From: Paenibacillus sp. FSL R7-0204
Lineage (GTDB): Bacteria > Bacillota > Bacilli > Paenibacillales > Paenibacillaceae
Assembly (NCBI RefSeq): GCF_038002225.1
Contig: NZ_JBBOCA010000001.1
Span: forward strand, 3,534,001-3,598,000
Direction: 5' to 3'
DNA: 64,000 bases
Below the pieces are notes generated by a model. The model did not search any database. It was not told the DNA's origin and saw only the letters and a list, made by a program, of their open reading frames with translations. The number at the start of each line of letters is the position of its first letter. Position 1 is the first letter of the stretch. Shown here one piece after another: positions 16,457 to 23,199 of this stretch. A program made the position numbers and the translations under genes.

Positions 16457-17289
16457 ATACAGAAGCGCAGCCCCGTGAGACGGCTTCCCGTGCGCAGTGG
16501 CTGGAACAGAAGCATGCGGATTACAGGAAGAAGAAGCTGCGCCGCAAGAGTCAGGTGCTTATGGTCCGGAGCAGCCTGCTGCTGGTGTTCTTCGTGCTCT
16601 GGGAAGCCGGGGCCAGAATGGGCTGGATCGATGAGCTGTTGTTCAGCTATCCGACGAAGGTGTTCGGGCAGATCTGGGAGGACATGGTCAGCGGCAGTCT
16701 GTGGCCGCATCTGGGAATGACCGTGGGCGAGACCGCGGTGGGCTTCATTCTGGGCACCTTAATCGGGACGCTGCTGGCTGTCGTGATCTGGTGGTCGCCT
16801 TTTCTGTCCGCCGTTCTGGACCCTTATATGGTTGTATTCAACAGTATGCCGAAGGTGGCGCTAGGCCCGATCTTCATTGTAATGTTCGGGGCAGGCTTCA
16901 CTGCTATCGTCATTACCACCTTATCTATTACTGTGATTATCACGACTCTGGTAGTGTACAACAGCTTTTGCAGCGTGGACCCGAATCTGGTCAAGGTGGT
17001 CCGCTCCTTCGGTGCCTCCAAAAGCCAGGAGTTCTGCAAAGTCATTCTCCCGGCGTCGTTCCCGGCGGTGGTCTCCACCCTCAAGGTGAATGTCGGGATG
17101 TCCTGGGTCGGCGTCATTGTCGGTGAATTTCTGGTTGCGAAATCGGGGCTGGGGTATCTGATTATCTACGGCTTTCAGGTGTTCAACTTCACCCTGGTCA
17201 TGTCGAGCCTGCTCATTATTGCGGCTGTGGCTACTGCCATGTACCAGCTGGTGGTGTATGTGGAGAAGCTGCTGCTGTCGAGACGGTAA
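16453..17289 (+). CDS. ABC importer permease (SsuC-like)
   Basis: The GTG at 16453 overlaps the stop of the ATPase gene and follows GGGAGGGAAG. The 278-residue product has a charged cytoplasmic N-terminus (DYRKKKLRRKSQ) and about six membrane helices. The EAA-like loop is VVRSFGASKSQEFCKVILPA near residue 195. It is the third gene of the importer; a promoter for the next gene follows it (17312-17340). Confidence 0.88.
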   Translation: MNTEAQPRETASRAQWLEQKHADYRKKKLRRKSQVLMVRSSLLLVFFVLWEAGARMGWIDELLFSYPTKVFGQIWEDMVSGSLWPHLGMTVGETAVGFILGTLIGTLLAVVIWWSPFLSAVLDPYMVVFNSMPKVALGPIFIVMFGAGFTAIVITTLSITVIITTLVVYNSFCSVDPNLVKVVRSFGASKSQEFCKVILPASFPAVVSTLKVNVGMSWVGVIVGEFLVAKSGLGYLIIYGFQVFNFTLVMSSLLIIAAVATAMYQLVVYVEKLLLSRR

Positions 17290-17311
17290 GAACCATGTCA
17301 TATTGTGTCTC

Positions 17312-17340
17312 TTGGCAAAATCTTGTACCATGACTATATC
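17312..17340 (+). promoter_or_regulatory. SigA promoter for the aromatic-acid-exporter-like gene
   Basis: -35 TTGGCA (17312-17317), 17-nt spacer, -10 TATATC (17335-17340). Confidence 0.5.
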
Positions 17341-17384
17341 TTTATCTGAATGATGAAGCTTAACGGTGTAGGAGAGATATTCAC

Positions 17385-18374
17385 ATGGGATTTCGTATTA
17401 TTAAAACGGCGGCTGCAACTCTGCTGTCTATTCTGCTGGCAGCCGCCGCTGGTATCCCTAATGCCCAAAGCGCGGGATTGCTGGCCATTCTCGGGGTGGA
17501 AACGACCCGTAAAAGGAGTCTACGCACGATTTCGGCGCGCTTTTTCGCCTCATTGGTGGGACTCTTTTTGGGCTGTATTCTGTTTTGGGCCCTGGGCTTT
17601 CATTATTGGGTACTAGGACTGTATGTATTGTTCGGCTTCCCGCTGATCGTCAAAGCCGGCTTCAAGGAAGGGATCGTCACCAGCTCGGTAATTGTATTCC
17701 GCGTGTTTGGACAAGCTGATATCACGGTTCATATCCTGCTGCAGCAGGTGGAGCTGCTGATTATAGGCCTCGGCTCAGCCGGACTTGTGAACTTCATCTA
17801 TATGCCGCAGACCGGCGGGATCATTGCGGGCATCCGCAAAGAGGTGGACGGCTACTTCTCGGTCATCTTCCGGCAAATGGCCAGAACGCTCCGTGATCCC
17901 GGCTATATCTGGGACGGGAAAGAGCTGATCGGGGCAGGGGAGGCTGTACAGAAGGGGTTGAGCGCGGCATCCAGGGAAATGGAGAATCATGTGATCCACC
18001 CGGATGAAGCCTGGAATGTGTACTTCTATATGCGTAAGGAGCAGCTGGAATCGATCCAGAATATGATGCAGCTGCTCGCGCAGGTCTATCGGCAGCTGCC
18101 GCACGGAGATATGGTGGCAGAGCTGTTCGACCAGCTTAGCGGCGATGTGCTGGCTGAGGAATATACCGGCCGGACCGAACGGCTGCTGGAGGAGCTGCAG
18201 CAGGAGTTCCAGGAGATGGAGCTGCCGGATTCGCGTGAGGAATTCGAGATCCGCTCCGCGATTCTGCAATTATGCCGCGAGCTTGCGCTGTATCTTAAGA
18301 TTGCCAAACGCTATAAAAGCCCGGTGGAGCTGCGTCCGGCGAAGGACAAGCAGCCTGCGAAGGGCAAAGCGTAA
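17385..18374 (+). CDS. Aromatic acid exporter family (ArAE_1, YqjA-like) membrane protein
   Basis: A 329-residue protein with four N-terminal membrane helices (residues ~5-145) beginning MGFRIIKTAAATLLSILLAA. A long cytoplasmic helical domain follows (residues ~155-320; RKEQLESIQNMMQLLAQVYR). This is the layout of Bacillus YqjA/YgaE and the ArAE_1 family, which is related to p-hydroxybenzoate exporters. The function is inferred from family only. The ATG follows GTAGGAGAG. The gene has its own promoter. Confidence 0.82.
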   Translation: MGFRIIKTAAATLLSILLAAAAGIPNAQSAGLLAILGVETTRKRSLRTISARFFASLVGLFLGCILFWALGFHYWVLGLYVLFGFPLIVKAGFKEGIVTSSVIVFRVFGQADITVHILLQQVELLIIGLGSAGLVNFIYMPQTGGIIAGIRKEVDGYFSVIFRQMARTLRDPGYIWDGKELIGAGEAVQKGLSAASREMENHVIHPDEAWNVYFYMRKEQLESIQNMMQLLAQVYRQLPHGDMVAELFDQLSGDVLAEEYTGRTERLLEELQQEFQEMELPDSREEFEIRSAILQLCRELALYLKIAKRYKSPVELRPAKDKQPAKGKA

Positions 18375-18510
18375 GCAAATCCATGTAATTTAGGTGTCAG
18401 GTATTCACAATCCGGTGTAAAATAACGATAAGAAACATAAGCACCCTAAGTGAGCTTGTCTCTTAAGTTATGTCCAAAACCCAAGAATCTTGGTCTGGCA
18501 GGTGAGGAAT

Positions 18511-19530
18511 ATGAATAACAGCAATGATCAATATATCGGCAAACAGCTGGTAGCGAACCTTTTTAATCATAGCGGTGTATTTGTCTTGCCGGCATTGACC
18601 CTGCTCACCGGAGAGCATATCCGCCTGATTACGCAGCACAAGATCGTTCTGGAGCCGCAGGATGTGGTCCAGGTCGACAGTGCTGCATTCTATCAGCTGG
18701 CTGTGGATGACTGTACGGCGGCGATGGAGAGTATTTTTGAGCAGCTGCGCTATACGAAGACGAAGCGTCTGCCGATGATTGAGCTCAGGAATGAAGTGAT
18801 CCCGTTCATCCAGCAGGTGAGCGAGAAGAATGATTTCTTTGGAATATTGTCTGCGCTGCAGACTAAGGATGATTATACATACAGGCATAATGTGGCTGTA
18901 GGCATCATCTCTACGCTGCTCGGCAAATGGCTGAAGCTGAAGCCGGACGAGCTGAGCATGCTGACGATTGCTGCGACGCTTCATGATATCGGCAAAATTA
19001 TGATTCCGGCCGAGATCCTTACCAAGCCGGGTCCGCTGAGTGAGGATGAATATGCCCTGATGAAGAAGCACACTACCCATGGCTATGAGATGATCCGCGA
19101 TACGGTGGGCACCAATCATATGCAGGCACTTGTGGCGCTGCAGCATCACGAACGGATGGACGGCAGCGGCTACCCCTTTGGCGTGCTGGGCCACCGGATT
19201 ACGGATTTCAGCAAAATCGTAGCGGTGGCTGATATTTTCCACGCAATGACTTCGGACCGGTTCTACCGTACAGCCGCGCCGCTGTATGAGGTGCTCAAGC
19301 AGATGGACGAGAATGTCTACGGCAAGCTGGACCCGTATATCTGCAGTGTGTTCATTAATAAGCTGATGCAGTCGATGATCGGCAATGAGGTGCTCCTGAC
19401 GGACGGGCAGATCGGCAAAATCATTATGATTCTGGCCCATGACCCGCTGCGTCCGCTGGTGAACATTGGTGAGGACTTCATCGATCTCAGCCGCCACCGG
19501 CAGCTTGGCATCGTACGTGTACTTTCCTAG
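18511..19530 (+). CDS. HD-GYP domain cyclic-di-GMP phosphodiesterase
   Basis: A 339-residue protein. The N-terminal ~120 residues have no recognisable sensor motif. The C-terminal HD-GYP domain carries the HD pair (TLHDIGKIMIP), the downstream histidines (KHTTHGYEMI, LQHHER) and an intact GYP motif (HHERMDGSGYPFG), so activity on c-di-GMP is likely. No membrane segment is seen. The ATG at 18511 follows AGGTGAGG. It is terminated by a long hairpin (19570-19618). Confidence 0.88.
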   Translation: MNNSNDQYIGKQLVANLFNHSGVFVLPALTLLTGEHIRLITQHKIVLEPQDVVQVDSAAFYQLAVDDCTAAMESIFEQLRYTKTKRLPMIELRNEVIPFIQQVSEKNDFFGILSALQTKDDYTYRHNVAVGIISTLLGKWLKLKPDELSMLTIAATLHDIGKIMIPAEILTKPGPLSEDEYALMKKHTTHGYEMIRDTVGTNHMQALVALQHHERMDGSGYPFGVLGHRITDFSKIVAVADIFHAMTSDRFYRTAAPLYEVLKQMDENVYGKLDPYICSVFINKLMQSMIGNEVLLTDGQIGKIIMILAHDPLRPLVNIGEDFIDLSRHRQLGIVRVLS

Positions 19531-19569
19531 CAGGGAGCCTGGCCCCTTCCCGGCTTAAGATGTTGGCAC

Positions 19570-19618
19570 AACAAAAAGTAGCGGTTTTCCCGGTTCGGGG
19601 GAGCCGCTACTTTTTGTT
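19570..19618 (+). terminator. Terminator of the HD-GYP gene
   Basis: AACAAAAAGTAGCGG pairs with CCGCTACTTTTTGTT, with an inner CCCGG/GGGG stem around TTCG. Repeat copy 2 begins at its very end. Confidence 0.85.
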
Positions 19619-19716
19619 AAATATAAAAATTTATAGGCTTTGCATCATACATTATCTTTCTATTTCTCGTTGAAACGGTGCCGTCCTTTTAAGGACGGCA
19701 ATGCCGTTTCCACTTG
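19619..19716 (+). repeat. Dispersed nested-hairpin repeat, copy 2
   Basis: It runs from AAATATAAAAATTTATAGG to CCGTTTCCACTTG. Here the core reads GAAACGGTGCCG...GCAATGCCGTTTC, so the outer arms and the inner CCGTCCTT/AAGGACGG stem are kept despite substitutions. It abuts the terminator of the HD-GYP gene. Confidence 0.85.
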
Positions 19717-19846
19717 TTTTTCGGGTCAGAAGACTCATAATGGACTAAAACCGGCAATAAAATGAAGCAAAGGGCTTCAGTTACGGCATCTGAGGGCTTA
19801 CCCAAATTTATTTCTACTCTAACAATCAACAAATGCCCAGAACGTG

Positions 19847-19854
19847 CATACACT
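19847..19854 (+). promoter_or_regulatory. SigE-like -10 element before cotE
   Basis: CATACACT matches the sporulation SigE -10 consensus CATACANT, 35 bp before the cotE start. The -35 half is not clear. Bacillus cotE is transcribed by mother-cell sigma factors, which agrees. Confidence 0.4.
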
Positions 19855-19888
19855 TGATAGTGAATGATTGTATGGAGGAGGTTCAAAG

Positions 19889-20446
19889 ATGTCATTAAGC
19901 CATAAACGTCAAACAAGGGAGATCATTACGAAGGCAATTTGCGGCAAAGGTCGTAAGTTCTCTACAGCAACCCATACCGTGACTCCGCCACATCATCCGA
20001 CTAGTATTCTGGGGGCTTGGATCATTAACCACCAGTACGAAGCGGTTGCCGCCGGGAACGGAATCGAAGTAATTGGTACCTATGATGTGAACATCTGGTA
20101 TTCGTACGACAAAAACAAGCAGACCGAGGTTGCAAAGGAAACGGTCTCCTATGTGGAGCTTATTCCATTGTCGTACCTCGACCCGAGGCACCGTGCTTCC
20201 ACGGCACAGGTCTCTGCGGAGGCAACGCAGGAACCCAATTGTGTGGAAGCCGGGGTATCGCCGGGCGGAGGCAGTGTGACACTCCGGGTAGAACGCGAGT
20301 TCGAGGCGGAACTGGTGGCTGAGACCAAGGTCCGCGTGTATGTCAGTGATCAGAGTGACGATCTGGAAGACAAGGATTATGATTTTGAAGGCGAGAGCTT
20401 TGATTACGATGATCTGGACCCTGACGCTCTGGATGATGAGCTCTAG
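19889..20446 (+). CDS. cotE: Outer spore coat morphogenetic protein CotE
   Basis: A 185-residue protein starting MSLSHKRQTREIITKAICGK. It contains the CotE core PTSILGAWIINHQYEA and a very acidic C-terminus (DYDFEGESFDYDDLDPD), as in Bacillus CotE. CotE assembles the outer coat around the forespore in the mother cell. The ATG follows GGAGGAGG. Its place just upstream of mutS-mutL reproduces the B. subtilis order and supports the call. Confidence 0.92.
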   Translation: MSLSHKRQTREIITKAICGKGRKFSTATHTVTPPHHPTSILGAWIINHQYEAVAAGNGIEVIGTYDVNIWYSYDKNKQTEVAKETVSYVELIPLSYLDPRHRASTAQVSAEATQEPNCVEAGVSPGGGSVTLRVEREFEAELVAETKVRVYVSDQSDDLEDKDYDFEGESFDYDDLDPDALDDEL

Positions 20447-20516
20447 GAAGGAATGCGCCGCTGCCTGAAGTACTGTGTGGGTTATGATCCATTATATGAT
20501 GAGAGGGCAGCGGCGT

Positions 20517-20540
20517 AGAGGGCGAATGCCCTCTTTTTTT
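20517..20540 (+). terminator. Terminator of cotE
   Basis: GAGGGC and GCCCTC pair around GAAT, followed by seven T. Confidence 0.8.
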
Positions 20541-20679
20541 TAAAATACAAAAATATTTTTTTGAATGGTAAGGATGTAGGCTTATTGAGTATCCTTCAAG
20601 GCACAGAGATGCGGAGGGGGATGCTTGCGCTGGAGGCGCGGCAGCGACTGCCCGAAGCTTAAGCTGTAAGGGGATAGCG
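20541..20679. other. Spacer before repeat copy 3
   Basis: 139 bp holding no ORF with a ribosome site. A GC-rich stretch (TGGAGGCGCGGCAGCGACTG) is followed by CTTAAGCTGTAAGGGGATAG, which joins directly to the repeat core where the other copies have their AATATAAGAATTTATA end. Confidence 0.4.
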
Positions 20680-20738
20680 TTCTATTTCTCTCTGAAACGG
20701 TACCGTCCTTTAAAGGACGGCAAAGCCGTTTCCACTTG
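20680..20738 (+). repeat. Dispersed nested-hairpin repeat, copy 3 (left end missing)
   Basis: Only the right ~59 bp are present, from TTCTATTTCTCTCTGAAACGG to CCGTTTCCACTTG. The core GAAACGGTACCGTCCTTT / AAAGGACGGCAAAGCCGTTTC is intact. Confidence 0.8.
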
Positions 20739-20859
20739 CATGATGAATTGGGGGTCAGGTTTCCTCAGCGGCTTATGCTCAAAGGGTATTGTCTGGTACA
20801 GGATGGTGCGCGAGGGGATACGGCCCTGAGGAATTTTCGTATGGGCGGAGGCATTAGAC

Positions 20860-22377
20860 ATGAATGAAGGGCTGAACGTATTCCGGCAGCTTGCGCCGGA
20901 GCAGATCGAACGCAGGCTCCGGCGCTGCGGGATTGAGGCCGACTCCGATTCTATCGCTAGAGGGTCGCGGCGACAAGATACAAGAGATCCCCATGCCCAC
21001 TCGCATGGACAAGACCCCGCAAGCTACAGACAGCACTACCTTGTGCTCATTTTCAATCTGGCTGTGTTGGACTGCCAGCCGCTTGGAGCGGGAGCGGCTA
21101 TGGGCGGGGTACTGGGGGCTGGATGGTTGGGGGGGAATGGGAGTGAGGGAGTTGGAGGTGGGGGGCAGGAGGTGTATGGGAGTGGTTCGGGAGTAGTTGG
21201 AGGGCAAGGGGAGCATGGGATTGTTGGGGTAGGAACTGGTGGCCTGGATGAGTATGAGAGTGGCGGGGGAGGAACTGGAAGGCAGGGTGAGTATGGGAGT
21301 AGTTCGGGAGTAGTTGGAGGGCAAGAGGAGTATGGGAGTGGTGGGGGAAGGGATTTGCGGGGGACTGCGGGGGTTCTGCGGACTACAGCGGTGCGGGCGC
21401 TGTATAGTCTGGGACTGGACAGCGGCGAGGTGGAGCTGCGGGCCATGGGCGGGCGGCGGTACATGGTGACAGGCATCACTCCGGTGATGCCTGATCCCGC
21501 AGGAGCGCTGCCTGAGCCGTACCGGTCAGCATCCGCAGCGCTTGCGCGGATGCTTGGCAGTGAGCAGCCGGGCCGGCCCGGGCTGCTCATGGGCATGGAC
21601 CCGGAGTTCCTGCTGCTCCGGGAATCCACGGGCCGCGTCGTGCCGGCGTCGCGGTACCTGCCCATGGACGGCGTCGCGGGCTGCGACGCCGGACCTCCGG
21701 GAACGCGCGGCGTGTTCCCGGTAGCGGAGCTGCGCCCTGCGCCGCGCGGGGAACCGCGCGCGCTGCTGGCGCAGCTGATGTCCGCCGCACGCGAGGCGGA
21801 CCGGCTCATTGCCGACCGCTCGCTGCGCTGGCGGGCGGGAGGTATGCCGCTGCGGGGCTGGGCCCTCGGCGGCCACCTGCACTTCAGCGGCGTCACGCTG
21901 TGTGCGCCGCTCCTGCGCGCGCTGGATAACTATCTAGCGCTGCCCTTGTTCCTGCTGGAGGACATCCGGGCTGCGGCCCGGCGTCCCCGCTATGGCGTGC
22001 TCGGCGATTTCCGCCCTCAGCCGCATGGCGGCTTCGAGTACCGGACCCTGCCGAGCTTCCTGGTCTCCCCGGTCATCGCCAAAGGCGCGGTCGCCCTGGC
22101 TCACCTGATCGTGAGCCATTATGAAGACCTGCCGCTGCGCCCGCTCGACCGGGAAGACCTGCATGCCGCCTTCTACAGCGGCGGCAAATCTCCTCTGCGC
22201 ACAGCCTGGCCTCCCCTGGAGGCGCAGCTGCGCGCACTGGGCGGCTACGCAGCCGCCGCCCGGTGGATTGATCCGCTGCTGCGCGCCATAGCGGAGCAGC
22301 AGAGCTGGGATGAGTCGCGGGATATCCGCGGCTCCTGGGTACGGAGCGCGCAACTGCAGCCGCAGCCTCCTGCTTAA
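20860..22377 (+). CDS. Putative amidoligase (phiEco32-like COOH-NH2 ligase type 2) with repeat insert
   Basis: A 505-residue protein. The C-terminal ~300 residues resemble the COOH-NH2 ligase type-2 domain (GMDPEFLLLRESTG, then LGGHLHFSG, then GGFEYRTLPSFLVSP), a glutamine-synthetase-like fold predicted to join a carboxylate to an amine. The N-terminal ~85 residues are short and helical. Between them lies a Gly-rich insert (residues ~92-163) of 13-residue repeats. The ATG has GGAGG at 9 nt. It sits between cotE and mutS. The substrate is unknown; a coat or envelope peptide is a guess from the neighbourhood. Confidence 0.7.
   Translation: MNEGLNVFRQLAPEQIERRLRRCGIEADSDSIARGSRRQDTRDPHAHSHGQDPASYRQHYLVLIFNLAVLDCQPLGAGAAMGGVLGAGWLGGNGSEGVGGGGQEVYGSGSGVVGGQGEHGIVGVGTGGLDEYESGGGGTGRQGEYGSSSGVVGGQEEYGSGGGRDLRGTAGVLRTTAVRALYSLGLDSGEVELRAMGGRRYMVTGITPVMPDPAGALPEPYRSASAALARMLGSEQPGRPGLLMGMDPEFLLLRESTGRVVPASRYLPMDGVAGCDAGPPGTRGVFPVAELRPAPRGEPRALLAQLMSAAREADRLIADRSLRWRAGGMPLRGWALGGHLHFSGVTLCAPLLRALDNYLALPLFLLEDIRAAARRPRYGVLGDFRPQPHGGFEYRTLPSFLVSPVIAKGAVALAHLIVSHYEDLPLRPLDREDLHAAFYSGGKSPLRTAWPPLEAQLRALGGYAAAARWIDPLLRAIAEQQSWDESRDIRGSWVRSAQLQPQPPA
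21133..21348 (+). repeat. 39-bp tandem repeat inside the amidoligase gene
   Basis: Four units of 39 bp begin at 21172, 21211, 21250 and 21289. A partial fifth starts at 21328 and a divergent one precedes at 21133. They encode 13-residue units such as VYGSGSGVVGGQG, EYESGGGGTGRQG and EYGSSSGVVGGQE. The plus strand is extremely G-rich. All units keep the reading frame. Confidence 0.8.
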
Positions 22378-22471
22378 ACCGCTACTCCCTCTCTCGTCTG
22401 TGATGATAGAAATTTATTGATTTTATGGGATGTTTACTCTCATAATTGTCACTGAAGGAGAGGGTTTTCAG

Positions 22472-22849
22472 TTGAGTAATCAGAATATCAGTACAACCGT
22501 TTCAGGAGATGTGATTGTAACCTGTTTGACAGGCAGAGTCAGTACAGAGGATGTACATGAATGGTTTGAAGGGTTTGAGCAGGTGTGCAGGCAGGTTATT
22601 GCTGACGGCCGGAAGTTTAAATTGCTGGTGGACCGCAAAGGATACACGCCGGATCATTTTTCAGTTCAAAGAGCGTGGAAAGATAAATTCTTTGATGAGT
22701 CCATATTAAACCACAGCATAGCCATAGCATTTCTCCTGGAGGAAGGGGAGATACTGAACCATTTACAGCAGTCTAACACCAAGGATTCCGTGCAATTTTT
22801 TGATGATGAAGAGCAAGCCATGATTTGGCTGGAGGCATATCCAACATAA
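22472..22849 (+). CDS. STAS/SpoIIAA-like protein
   Basis: A TTG at 22472 with GGAGAGGG at about 10 nt opens 125 residues; the ATG at 22430 lacks a site. The product has the alternating strand-helix pattern of STAS/SpoIIAA-like domains (ISTTVSGDVIVTCLTGRVST, then GRKFKLLVDRKGYTP, then IAIAFLLEEGE). It could be a stress- or lipid-binding STAS relative; the match is by pattern only. It is followed by its own terminator. Confidence 0.6.
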   Translation: MSNQNISTTVSGDVIVTCLTGRVSTEDVHEWFEGFEQVCRQVIADGRKFKLLVDRKGYTPDHFSVQRAWKDKFFDESILNHSIAIAFLLEEGEILNHLQQSNTKDSVQFFDDEEQAMIWLEAYPT

Positions 22850-22860
22850 AATCTTGGTTC

Positions 22861-22891
22861 AGCCAGTTTGCGCTTGCGCGACTGGTTTTTT
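22861..22891 (+). terminator. Terminator of the STAS-like gene
   Basis: AGCCAGTTTGCGC pairs with GCGCGACTGGT around TT, followed by TTTTTT. Confidence 0.8.
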
Positions 22892-23156
22892 AATATTAAT
22901 GGCGTTAAGTCTATCTATTCTGGCACATAGGAACGTGAACCGCATGTATGCGAAACCGAGCACAACCGCGACACTCGCGCCTCCACCACCATCCATTTCT
23001 TTATCCTCAGGTACTAGGCTTTTCAACATATAATTCATTTGCTGTACCACACAGGTAAATGCTTTTTTACCGGCAAATTTCCCTCCCTGGCCCCACCCCG
23101 CGCCCGCTCTGCTGCACGCACCAGCTTTTAGCAGGTAACGATATGGTCGGAGTTTC
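22892..23156. other. Spacer with a doubtful minus-strand ORF
   Basis: A minus-strand frame from about 22859 to 23050 could encode a short hydrophobic peptide (MDGGGGASVAVVLGFAYMRF) with a weak GAGG site. Its 3' end lies inside the terminator of the opposite gene and the start is ambiguous, so it is not called as a gene. Confidence 0.3.
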
Positions 23157-23165
23157 TGCTATAAT
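23157..23165 (+). promoter_or_regulatory. Extended -10 promoter of mutS
   Basis: TGCTATAAT is a perfect extended -10 (TG-n-TATAAT), 34 bp before the mutS start. No good -35 is visible, as expected for this class. Confidence 0.6.
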
Positions 23166-23199
23166 AGAGAACAGTATGAAGTAGGTATGGAGGTAGACG

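Noticed and set aside
21133..21348. Possible CRISPR array
   Set aside because: The 39-bp units are contiguous without spacers, in frame inside a gene, with no cas genes nearby.
20854..21896. Long minus-strand ORFs rich in Pro/Ser/Thr opposite the amidoligase gene
   Set aside because: They are the complement of the G-rich tandem repeat; no ribosome site, and the plus strand encodes recognisable domain motifs.
22859..23050. 63-codon minus-strand ORF with a hydrophobic stretch
   Set aside because: The 3' end lies in the opposite gene's terminator, the start is ambiguous and the ribosome site weak.
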